From Tanytarsus gracilentus (taxonomy: Eukaryota > Arthropoda > Insecta > Diptera > Chironomidae), in NCBI GenBank assembly GCA_038502055.1, contig JAXRKN010000043.1, positions 3,348,001-3,412,000 of the forward strand: a DNA stretch of 64,000 bases, read 5' to 3'. This document shows positions 1 to 11,752 of this stretch, piece by piece. The position numbers and the translations under genes were made by a program. The notes beneath the pieces were generated by a model. The model made no database searches and was not told the origin of the DNA. It saw nothing but the letters and a program-made list of their open reading frames with translations. Position 1 is the first letter of the stretch. Each line of letters opens with the position of its first letter.

Positions 1-1624
1 CCATGCAATTTTCAGGATTCGAAAACTTCTCTCATTGCGGACCACAAGTGGCATTTTGTTCATGTTTGAATTCGTGCTTTTTAAAATGGAAAAATTCTCT
101 CTCCCTCATTGCCTTCTGGACCACACAACTGTTTCAGAGGCAAAATACAAAATTTTATTAAATAACTTTTGAGGTGTTTAAAAATTTCATAATGTGCTTC
201 ATGTCTGTCTTGTTTTTCACGAGAAAGGGTTCAGTAGCAAGATTGATGCATTTAGATTACATTAAATGTGTTGCATAATAAATTACTTTTGTGATGTATC
301 TAGGGATGGAATGTGAAGCAATAAATGGCTTTTTATTTGAGCGCAGAAATATCTTTTATTAAAACTAAATTCTCTAAATTTAAAAACCATTTTTAAAAAG
401 TTTTTTTTCAATGCCTCGAGCACATCACATCTCATCCTTGCTTGCAGGAAAAATTTCGTCATAAAAATTCCTCATTTTTTAAAAGCTGAATGTGTTGTTC
501 AGCATCAGGAGCGATGCATAAATTATTTTGTATCTGGAATTTCGCTTCTCATCTTGACAACGAGCTCAATAGCAGAAAGCGAAAATTTTTCAAGATTGTG
601 CAATGAACTGATTAATATTTATCTGCAAAAAGTTATGGACATTCTCTTCTTTGTGAGCTTGACATGCCTGAAAATTCTAATTTCCTCGATGTTAGTTCTT
701 TAGACTCACAGAACAAAGAGTGCATGAAGTATTTGGGTCATTGACCATTTTATCAAGCACTCACACGTGAAAAATCCAAACAACAATGGTGATGATCGCC
801 ACATGACATTTTTTTATGGCCATGAATGAAAATCATCATCTCGCTTTATTTTTAAACAAACGACGAACACAATTTTCCGAACCACAAATTTCTTCTTTTC
901 ACCATAGAAGGTTAATCTTGATCACATTGCACATAGTTGAGCGTGAAAATGTGTATGGCCATTCGTTTTGGACATTGAAAAATCGTTATAAAGCGTGTGC
1001 GTGTCTCGCAAATGGCTCAGATTTTTTTATCCCTTTTTAGTTTGTGGAGCACCCTTATCAAAAACAATCATCATCATATTCAAGCGATTTTTTTTCGGTC
1101 ACACCACAATAAATTATGACAGAGGCATGTATGGAGAGGAAAAAAGATTAAGTGGAAGTGTGTGAATATTTTTTTAGTTAGATTTTCAACAAATTATGCT
1201 TAAAGTTTAAGCCAATAAATTGGGAGAAATTTTTTAATAAATTTTTAATGGTTTTTGAAATCCAATTAGCGCCAATAAAAATAATTTAATGAGAACTTCC
1301 AGTGTTCAAAATTGTTTAACGGCTTTTCAAAATTTAAATTTCATTTTTTACAAAGGAATGACAAAAGCACCATTTTTACTAATTCTCACAACTAATCAAT
1401 TTACTGAAATTACTTAATTATTCCTTGCTTGATTAATAACCTTAAAAATTTTATTAAATTAAAAAATATTCCACTGACAAAATATTTCTTATGACCATAC
1501 CTAATTCCCAAACGTAACGGATAAATTTAAAAAGAAAAACACTAGAGGAAAACACCATTTAGGCAAAAGAGAAAAATTATCAAATTTTATCTTTTCTTTT
1601 TCTGATGAATCTAGTTACTTAAGG
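1..1624. other. Upstream region with no recognisable gene
   Basis: This is AT-rich sequence with only short chance reading frames, the longest about 75 codons, at 816-1040. None shows a recognisable domain or splice context. The right end should hold the promoter and 5' UTR of the zinc-finger gene that starts at 1625, but I see no clear TATA box or other core element. The first 140 bases contain two loosely similar stretches (a CTCATTGC followed by GGACCACA) of unknown meaning. Confidence 0.6.
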
Positions 1625-3363
1625 ATGATTTGTGTCGCATGTAATAATACAAAATGTAAGGAAGCGGAACTGAAGCTGGATGGCGTCAATCTTGAGATGT
1701 TTAATTTCGTTTGCTGCCTGGAACTTACAGAAGTAAGAAATTTCAATGTTATCCAATTTTTTTTTCCATCAAAAATAATTTTTAATCGAAATTTCGCATT
1801 TGCAGGCCGAGGAATCACAGGGAATTTGTAATTTCTGTCTGGATGAGCTTAAAATATCTTTTGATTTCAAAAAAAGATGCCTCGAGATATTCGCAAATGT
1901 ATTCGATCACGAAAATTTAGGAAATGTCGATGATGACGATAACTTTATGGATTCCATTCTTGATCAATCGCTATGCGAGGATGATTCGATAAATTTAAAT
2001 GATTTACTGATACCGGAAGTGTGCATTGGGCATACGGCACTCAGTGCACTTGATGTCAGCGATAATCGGAGGTGTCGTTACTGTTTTAAAGAGTTTGCGA
2101 CAAAAGAGGAGTGTCAGGAACATTTGGAAGAGCATCGAGGCGATGATAAGCCTTATAAATGTCCACACGACGGCTGCGATAGTTCATTTAAAGCTCGCAA
2201 AAATCTTAAAGACCACTATTTGGGTAGGTTGCAATGTCACTTTATCATTAGCATGTTTTTAATGTGAACTCTTTTCAGTCCATAGCAACGAACGTCCTTT
2301 TCCGTGTCACTACTGCGCTCAAACATTTAAATCGAGTAGCAATCGAAGTAAACACGAACGTCGGATACATCCAGAGGAGCGAAAGGCTTCGCGACAGCTT
2401 GCAGACAACGGTCAAAATGGACATCAATCGACCTCGAAGGAAAATATCAAGAGGGAACCCATAAAAGCGCCATCAACAGCAACAGCAATAACTGTAAATA
2501 GGACAAGAAAAGAACCAATTGCGTCCGACGCAAACGATAGTGATAAATTGTTCAGATGTGACTATGAGGGATGTACTAGTAGTTTTAGGACGAGAAGTAG
2601 CTTAAAGGACCACCAAAAAGTTCACAGCGATGAGAGGTAAAATAAATCCTGCGATTATAAGTTTAATCTCGAGATTTAAAATATAATAAACCATTTCAGA
2701 CCTTATCAATGCCATTACTGCTCGAGTGCTTTTAAATCGAGCTCAAATCGGAGTAAGCATGAACGTGGAACGCACCCAAAGGATTATCAAAAGAGAAAAT
2801 CTGAAAGAGAGGCTAATATGAAGCATAAGCAGTCATATCAAACAATTGATGACGACGAGGCCATCGAAGCTCCGCCGCCAGCTAAAAAGCCAAAAATCGT
2901 TAATCAATCCAACACATCACATACATCCGCGGCCAAGCAAAAGCATCAGTGCAGATACTGCGATAGGGTATTCAATTTTGCCGACGGGCGGGATCGCCAC
3001 GAGACTGTCCATAAATTTTTCGATTGTGGATTTTGCTCAAAAAACTTTAAAACTCAGGAATTGTTGAAAGAACATACGAGAATTCATACGGAACAAACCA
3101 AATTTCTCTGTCCTCATCCATCGTGCGATGAAATCTTCTCGGACAGGCGATCAATGAGAAGTCACCGACTGGATAATCATGATCCAGAGGAATTCATATG
3201 TGAACATGAGGAATGTGGCAAAATTTTTCCATCACAAAGATCATTGAAGAATCACAAAAAGTATAAGCACACCGAGAGTGATATAAATACGATAGATTGC
3301 GATATATGTCTACAAACATTTAACAAGAACGACATCCAGGAGCACTTAAAGTTGCACATTTAA
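1625..3363 (+). CDS. ZAD and C2H2 zinc-finger protein (four exons)
   Basis: Exons 1625-1732, 1806-2223, 2279-2636 and 2700-3363 join in frame to 515 residues. The N-terminus is a zinc-finger-associated domain (ZAD), with cysteine pairs at residues 3/6 and 44/47 about 38 residues apart. An acidic stretch follows (DDDD and EDD runs, about residues 70-100). After it come ten C2H2 fingers in a group of three, a pair and a group of five, with HSxERP-type linkers; finger 2 is completed across intron 2. Fingers 2-3 and 4-5 look like a duplicated pair, sharing the same FKSSSNRSKHER helix region. ZAD proteins are a large arthropod family of nuclear DNA-binding regulators that dimerise through the ZAD. 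The exact target and orthologue are not recognisable. The 3' end converges on Tom6, with an AATAAA at 3415. Confidence 0.93.
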
Positions 3364-3414
3364 AAATTTTAAATTTGGTTGATTCTTTTTTACACACAAA
3401 ACACAACGTGAGAA

Positions 3415-3420
3415 AATAAA
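3415..3420 (+). terminator. Poly(A) signal of the zinc-finger gene
   Basis: A canonical AATAAA lies 52 bases after the stop codon at 3363, on the same strand and before the convergent Tom6 coding end at 3471. Confidence 0.6.
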
Positions 3421-3470
3421 AAAATATTTTAAGGACTGTAGTTTGACTGTAAATTTATTGTGTGAATTCT

Positions 3471-3694
3471 TTAAAGGCTAGGTACTGGTAATGCTGGCAT
3501 TATTTCGGTTCCCACGAGCTCCTTTGCTATTCTAACGCCAAACGCAAAAATTCCAATTGATTTTACGAGATTCCTAAAAATTATTTCACGTTTAAGTTTA
3601 TTTTTAAGATATGTTGAGTTGTTCCTCACCATTTGAACTCATCGTTGTAGATGTTCTTGAAGAATCCCGTGACGCTGAATCCCTTTTTCTGCAT
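3471..3694 (-). CDS. Tom6: Tom6, small subunit of the mitochondrial outer-membrane translocase
   Basis: Two exons on the minus strand, 3694-3630 and 3573-3471, join to 55 residues. The donor reads GTGAG and the acceptor TTTTTAG. The central FKWNLVKSIGIFAFGVRIAKEL forms a single membrane helix preceded by a charged amphipathic stretch, and the tail is EIMPALPVP. This matches the shape of animal TOM6, including the aromatic/basic lead into the helix, the F-A-x-G-V-x-x-A core and a proline-rich end after a Met. Tom6 stabilises the TOM import pore in the mitochondrial outer membrane. The gene is easily missed because it is tiny and split by a 56-bp intron. It sits head-to-head with the adhesion gene, sharing 648 bp between start codons, and tail-to-tail with the zinc-finger gene. 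Confidence 0.85.
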
Positions 3695-4301
3695 TTTAAA
3701 TTGAGTTTAATTGAATTTTAAGAAATTATTCGGGTATGGATAAATTTGTCGATTTGGCTTTACTTCAGCGGTAAAATAGTCGACACACAATTTTTTATGA
3801 CATCAACAATTTAAATTTTAAAAATACGTTAGCAAATTTGTTGAAGCGAAAATTAAAATTTATTTTGACCGTTACACTTTTATGTTTGTTTGTAGCATTT
3901 TTAAAGAAATCCCACCACTCTCTTTCAAGTTAACACAATGCTCAAATATAATTCCATCCGTTGAGTCCACGTTTCACATTTCCACCCGTTTCGCTCATGT
4001 TGAATAATTCTTTCACTTTACATTCATACTCTTCAGTTACACTTGAGAGCTTGTCGAGAACGGATCTCTTAACACGTGATTGAATTTTTGCGGATTTAAC
4101 AGAAAAAAGAGAAGAGAATAAAAATTAATAATTTCAAGCATAAGTGTTGATTGGGATTCATGTGATTCTCATTACACGAAATAATAAGAAAAGAGTAAAA
4201 AGAAAGAGATTAAAGTGTGTGCGGTGGGAAAGAATAGAGAAGAAAAATTAACAAGATTTTATTCGTTAATCTCGTAAAAGAAATTAAGATTTAAAAAAAA
4301 T

Positions 4302-4309
4302 TATCGATA
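4302..4309. promoter_or_regulatory. DRE-like octamer TATCGATA upstream of the adhesion gene
   Basis: A perfect TATCGATA palindrome lies 34 bases before the ATG at 4343. In Drosophila this octamer is the DNA-replication-related element bound by DREF at many housekeeping promoters. Whether it works here, or simply lies in the 5' UTR, is unknown. It could also serve the divergent Tom6 gene, whose ATG is at 3694. Confidence 0.35.
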
Positions 4310-4342
4310 CTCAGCAATTAGAAGCGGGATTATTCTGCAGCC

Positions 4343-7300
4343 ATGGATAGAAAAATTCTATTTCTTTTTTTTGGATTAATTGTGCTAATCACTCAATGCG
4401 GTAAGTCACGATCATAATTTTCTTTTAGTGAGTCTATGCGAATGTGTGAATGAAAGAGAAAAATTTTGCAATTACTGCATTATCGTTGAATCTGCGGCAT
4501 ATTTCAAATGTATGCTATTTTTAAATGAAAAATGTGCATAATTTTTTTATATGTATACATGAAGAATTTCGCATCTTTGCGTGTGGATCTCATGAGAAAA
4601 ATTATCTCGAGAATGATCATCGAAAAAGAAGAGGAAAGACAGCATTATTAAGAATTTATTTCGTTGATATTATTGAGTTCAATGGAGGGTTTTGAATTTA
4701 ATTAAAAATCAAATTAAATTTTTGAAAAAATTAAAGAATTTCCATCCCTTGACAGCACTCCAAATAAAATGATTAAAAATATTTTTTGAGTAGAAAAATT
4801 CATAAATTTCCATCCCAGACTCTTTCGAGAGAAAATCTATGTTTTGCGTCATTACCATTGCCATGTCGAATGGAAATTTTTTACAGTAAACTTCCCATGT
4901 GCACACACTGCTAATGAAAGATTCGATTCAGTTGATAACGACAAAAAATATTACATAAATTTCAGGTTTTCTAATTGCCCCGACACTGAGCTAGTAAATT
5001 AAAAAGCGTTCGCATGATCGTTCCTCGAATAAAATTATGCAAAAATGCCATAACGGATTCTTCTTCTTGCTCTTCTCCCTCTGCATCGAGACCCTCGAGA
5101 TCTCAATAAATTTATAATTTTTTTTCGTCTCTCTTTTCTCGAATGATCATCGCGCGCGCAAAACTTTGTGTGTGATTTTAAACGACCCGAAAGTGAAAAG
5201 GGAACACGAGAAATATAAAAGAGTCACAGACACATGTTGTCAAATTTTTTTTATGATAATCCCTCCAAGTCATAAAAGTTCGTGAAACTTTATTCAAACG
5301 TTTTTCAGCTTAAAAAGGAATGTATGAGGTGTCGTGTGTGTCTTCTGAATAAATCCAAGCTCGTCTTTTGTTCTTCACTCACCGCAACGTGACTAGAGTT
5401 CATGATAGAGAGCAATTCCCACTAAAAAATGTGAACTGTCCACTCCCAGATGTTTTTTGTACGCGCATAAAAAAATATGCCGCAAATAAAAAATTTATTT
5501 TCTCTGTTTTTGCTAAATATTTTTTTTTCGCCAATAAATAAGAAAATTTAATGTGATTAAAAATATTTTGGTGAAAATCAATGGAATGTGTTTTGATGAA
5601 ATCGGCTACTCAAACTCTTCGCTTCATGTTCTTTCAAGGAATCAAATTAACACGATAAGAATGTACAGAAAAAAAGCACGAAGTTGTGCTTGAATTTCAT
5701 AATTAAATTTCTCAGCTGAAGTATTTTTTTTTGCATTAGCCAGTCATCTGTAACGTCATGCACATGAGAACGATGAAAATATTTTTCACTTCGAAGATGA
5801 AACCGGAGATGGAAGTGGCGCGATGAAGCTTGAATGAGCCAAAAGATGCACATTGTGGGTGGGTCAATAACCCTTTTTTGTTCGTGCCAGACGCCAGTGA
5901 TTCAGGGGTGGAAAATTTATGGCCAATAAATTCTTATCGATCTAGAAAAAAATTTAAGTTTAATTAAGAATTTTCTTATGAAAGTCTTTTGCACTCCCTT
6001 GGACGAGGCAATAAATGATTTCGCGTGGCTTATGTTCGTTTAGCAAACTACTGAAAGCTTCTTCTTTGTCTCTCCCTCTATTCATTCAATTAATTTCGAA
6101 AAAATTAGATTTTTCCGGTGTTTCATAAAGAAAGAGTTTATGAGCTTAGAAATGTAGATTTTTTTATATCGCGGGGAGCGTCTTCGCGAATGACCTCAAC
6201 ACATGTTATTGATCTCATCGCAAATTAATTACGCGCGCATTAATTGATTGCGATTTAAACCCGGAAAAAAGAATTTTTTTTGGGAGAGTAAAAATAAAGA
6301 AAAAATTTTTTCTGGGAAGAAGAAAAATAAGCATGAATGAAAGACGAGGAGAGATTGTAAGAAGAAATTGTATGTACTTATTTTTAACTCGTCATGGGAC
6401 AATTCAAACATGATGTGTTTATTTTAATTCATGTAAATTGTTACTAAAAAGTGCGAGATATTTTTAGAAAATGTACATAATTTCCTATTGGGGTTAATGT
6501 GAGATTGTGAGAAGAAAATTTTCGGATTTTTGTTGTGACCGGTGAATTTTTTTTATTTCCATAAAATTTATTTTAAAGTTTAATGATACCAAAAAAAATT
6601 TCTAAAAAAATTTTGTTGATTCCGTTTCTGCTGTTTTTCCTCTAAAAAATGCCAAATTAGTTTTTCCTCTCAAAAATTAATCTAAACAGTGGAAGGAATT
6701 TGCGGTAATTGATCTTTTTCCATACACGCGCAAAAAAAGTGAGCACGCTCGAAAATTCATTCTCGTTGTCGCGATTGCATTTCCGGCTCAATTTTTGTGT
6801 ATCATCGAGTTTATTTTTATAAATTCACGAGATCTCTTGGCGCGCCTTATAAACATCATACAGCACACTCTCTTGCGCCGCCTCAAAATGTATTGTAATT
6901 AATGCCCTTGTTTAATTTTTCTAATTAACGAAAAACAATCGGGTTAGAAAATGTTCATCATTATTTCAGTAATTTTTTGTGCTCTCTCAAAAAAAAGCAA
7001 TCAACATAAAAAAATCCCTCTTTTTTCTGATTATTTATACATACGCACACGATTTGTTCTTCAATCTGAGTTAAACATTAAATTATTTTTATATGTTTGG
7101 AGTTTCTATTTAATTTTTGGAAGGGGTGGAAACTCGATATTTATAAATAATTTAATGTGAAATATTTGATTGCAAAATCTTTTAATATAATAAACATTGC
7201 GAGTTTCCACCCCTTGATTTTTTGAACATGTTTGAAAAACGATTTTTAAATTCGCTCCACACATATTGGAAGTCGTAAAAAATAGATAAATTATTTTCGG

Positions 7301-10300
7301 CTTTGGCAACTGCTTGACGTTTTAATAAGGGAAATTTTTATTTTGTGGCGAAATTAATTGAAATTTTGAATTTGTTAAAAATCTAACTGTTGTTAAAAAT
7401 GACATAACTAAGGGATTAACTGTGAATCAATGAAATTTCTTAAACACGCCTCGATACACTCAATCAAATTTGTCGTCTTAATGACATTTCACGCATCGTC
7501 ATAGCACCAGCAACCAGCTTCACTTAATCGTAAAACTCTCACACTGATAGACTCATCACAAATGAAATCAATATTCAAGAACTTTTATGACTGCACGCAT
7601 TAAAAATCAATTAAATTTCAACTATTTTTAATCTCAAGAACGGCGCTTAAAAGTTCACTGGAACAAGTTCTAATAGTTCATTGATGTAATTGAATTTTTA
7701 GATGAAAAATAAATCTTGACATCGAACATGAAAAGTTCGTGATGTAAAAAATTTTTTTGAAGAAATATTTCAATAATCTGCTGATAACGAAAAATATTTT
7801 TCGAACAGTTACGAAGAGAGGAAAAATTTCTAATCTCTTTTATAGTTGAATTGTGGAATTTATGCATAACTTACGATCATAATTGGTGATTTTGAAATAT
7901 TGATGCTTTTATGATTATGATAAAGTGAATTTTAGAGAGTTTTAATTTCATTTGTTGGAAATACTGATTTATGGAATTTTAAATTTCCATTAATTTTTTG
8001 ATTTTTTTGAAAATCTTAAACATAAAAAAAAAATTTTATTAAATTATAATTTAAATCTATAGATTTGAATTTTTATCCGTTATTAAAAAACTATTTGGCA
8101 TTTTCTCAATTATTTGATTTTCAAATCTTTTAAATTCTCGACACTCTTGAATAACTTCTGAAAATTCCACCACCCATAAATTGTATGTAAAACTCGTTTA
8201 AATTCGATGAAATTAAATTTATCTCTGATAACGCGAGCAAGAGAGAAAAAATGAGAAAACTTTAATCTCCACAAGAATGGCCTTAGTTAAATAAATATCT
8301 TCTTTTTTGAGTGCCGTAGAAAATTGAATTAAATAAATTTCTCGCATCGACGATCCCCGAGTGAAGGAGAAAATCTTTAATTATGGCGTTGCAGAGTGAG
8401 AGACAGACAATAAGAACTCTTTATGTGGCTTTTTTAGAGGTGACCGGACACTTCATAAAGAACATTTTTTAGAGCACTTCCAAGAACTCTCTGCATTCTC
8501 TGCATCCAAAAATCGTTGCATGTGGTCACGATTTAAAAACTTGATTTCATCACGCGATGCAAAATTTATTAAGAATCTAAAATTCTTGAATGTCATCGAG
8601 CATTTCCTCTTATTCAAGTTCAATCATCGTTCAATAATGCTTTCACTTGACTGACTAATATTCAGCTAACAAATGAATCACTTGGAAAAAAAATATTCCT
8701 CAACACAAAAGAATTCTCAAGTGATTTGCAAACACTTACACTCATCGATTTCCAGATGGACATAATTATGTATTCAAATCACTTGAAGTAATGACTAAAC
8801 TTCGACTTACACAAAATTCCTCGTGATTTAATCTACGCGAAACGAAAAAATGATGATGAATAAATTTAAATCGCAGACGGATCATTGAGTTATCAAGAGT
8901 GTGCTAGAAAATATTTTTGGACATTTTATAATTTTAGGTAATTTGAAAATTTATTGAAATTCAAATGAGAAAAGTTAAAAATAATTTTTAATTGAAATTA
9001 AACCATCAGAAAAACAAATTCGGCACCGCTCAGTCCCGCAGTAGACAATTAACATTCGTGAAATATGATGATTACATTTTCGCGCGCTTCACATAATGCT
9101 ACGCCGGTGTCAAAGTTCTTAATTCCCCATTGAAGCGACAAATTTGGCAATAAATTTGCATTCATTATCACACGAGTCGGCGATTTTTTATGGCTTACTC
9201 AAAATAAAATGTACACGAATAAAAGAAAACATGAGGGTCTGGCACAAATTTACCAACATCAAAATTCAAAATATCATTAACTTCTGTGTGTCATACAAAT
9301 GTTGAGTTCATTGAACTAAAACATGCCACTACTCAAACTTACGCTGTTGCTCTTGTTTATTTTACCGCATTTATCTGCACCACATTTTTCATAAATGAAA
9401 CGCGATGTTTGATGATGATAGAACTCTCTTGTTGACTCTAAACGTGGCAATCGAAATGCAAAATAGTTCGTGCGTACAAAATGCAATTAGGCTGACCATC
9501 TTTTTTTAAAAAATCTCGTTTTTACTGGCCTTGACTAGAAATATTAAATTTTTGTAATTTAATGAAAAAAATCATACTAAAATTTAATATAAAAAAATTG
9601 AATATTTTCTGTTTCGAAAAATTTTTGTAAATACCAAACCCGAAAGACTGCCAGCCACACTCCCCTTTTTCTAACTATTCAGTATTGCATGCGTTGATTT
9701 ATGATCCTTCAAAACGTTTTTATTAGCAACCTTAAGACAGCAAGTGAGGGAGAAATTTGTTGTTTATGAATTGTGGATGATTTGTCATTGAGACACATTG
9801 TCGGGATGACTCATCGACTCATGTTGTTTTTGTTGTAAAAGAAAATCAATGCAAATTTTGTGTCGGAACTTTTTCCCTCTTACATTGCGCAACTCACAAT
9901 TACTTAGTTTGTGTATAACGAGAAGATGAAATCATTGTCGTCAATGATTCATTCGATTGAATTTCATGCATTGGAGATGGTTCAAGAAATTCGAGAAAAA
10001 ATGTTGTAAATTTTCATTGTTATTTTTATTTTTTTTTGAATTTTATAACTTTTTGTGAAAAAATATAAAATTGTGAATTTATGAGTTTGATAAATGTATG
10101 AAATTTAAATACTTTCGACCAATGAAACTTAATTAAATGATAAATAATTTAAAAATGTGAATAAAAAAAATCATGACTCAGTCTTAAAATATTCTTGAAC
10201 TTTCCTCTTCACACTAAGAAATTTCTTTGAAAAAATTTCTCCTCCAATTGATATGATTTTAATTGAAAAAAACTCATCCACAATTTTATAAATAATTCTC

Positions 10301-11699
10301 AGCTGACTTGAATTAGATGAAGAATGTGCGGGCATGAAATTAATAAATCGGCCTGGTTTTTCTGCTCTTGCATCTCCCGATGATCTTTTCAAATTGTTAC
10401 AATTATTAAGATGAAGCACACACAAATTTAAAGTGGATCGATTATTTTTTATGAAGCCAATGAAATCATCATTAGAGAGTTGACAACAAATGAGAAGAAA
10501 AATAGTTTTGGAGAAAAAACAACAAATGAGAATTAGTGCATAAATTATAGCTCATTTCCTCAACTCTCTTAAAGTTCTGATGTGATTTACGACAATGAAG
10601 GTCATTAAAAATCTTCCCTCATTCATATTAAGCCGGTATTCATGTATGTGACTTTGAAAATCTTTTTTCCACTTTCTCTTTACCCTTCAAAAAAAATATC
10701 TAAGTCGTGCCGTGAGGGTCGATCGGAAGTGTAGCTCTCGTAAATATTTGTCATGAACCCATGTGAACATCGGTGGAAAAATGAGCAGTCAGTAATAACA
10801 AAATATTATTATGGGTTCGAAGTGAAATTGAATTCATTTCGCATGTCCGCGTGGCGGTTTCCGTTAATAGTTTTTACCCTCGTAAAAGTTGAAAAGTTTT
10901 CTTCCAGTTTATTTAATTAATTTTAGTTTTTCTCATGGTGATTGATTTAAGGAGTGGAAACTAATATTTTTTAATTAATTTTGTAATTTTTAAAAGAAAT
11001 TTTATATTAATTTTGTAATTTTAAAATGTTAATTTTATGTGTCCACCTCTTGACGCCGCAAAAAATATTAAAGAACAATTTATTTGACATTAGACTTTCA
11101 CAGCGAGTCACGGGGCGCCCATGAGTGTGACAATATTTTCTACCCTATTGATTTATATGTGAAAAAGACACTCGAAAAATTTTTAATAGAATTGTTTGCT
11201 CTCAATTTTTACGTTTTTATCAAGAGGACCAAAGAAAAAAAGGGATCGCATCTTAAAGTAAATGTGCAACCTTAAAAAAATATTTTCTTCTTCTTTATTG
11301 TCTCTCATCCTCTTGAATGGCGCTCGAAAGGAGAGAAAAAATTGAGCAGCGCCTGATGAGCCTCTTAATTTCGTCTACAAGTAGTCATGCTGTGAATTAT
11401 CTTTCCCTCACCATCACAATCCCATCTCATATTATTGTCGATCATCTTTTTCTTAGAATTTTCTTTTATTGCTCAACGATGTGAGTTTAAATTGGTGAGG
11501 ACTTTATGCAGATCCATCATTCATTTTCATTCATGAATGCATAAAAAGAATTTTTTTGACTTTGAACACTTCCTTAATTTTTATATGTTAGGGTTATGAG
11601 CAAAAAAACCTCATCAACATAACCAAAGTATTTCCTTCGTTAATAGCAAAAAGGAACTGAAAATATTTTTTACCTGATCATCATCACAAGTGATTTTTT

Positions 11700-11752
<53 letters not shown>

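Noticed and set aside
816..1040. 74-codon open frame before the zinc-finger gene
   Set aside because: No recognisable motif, and similar frames are common in this base composition.
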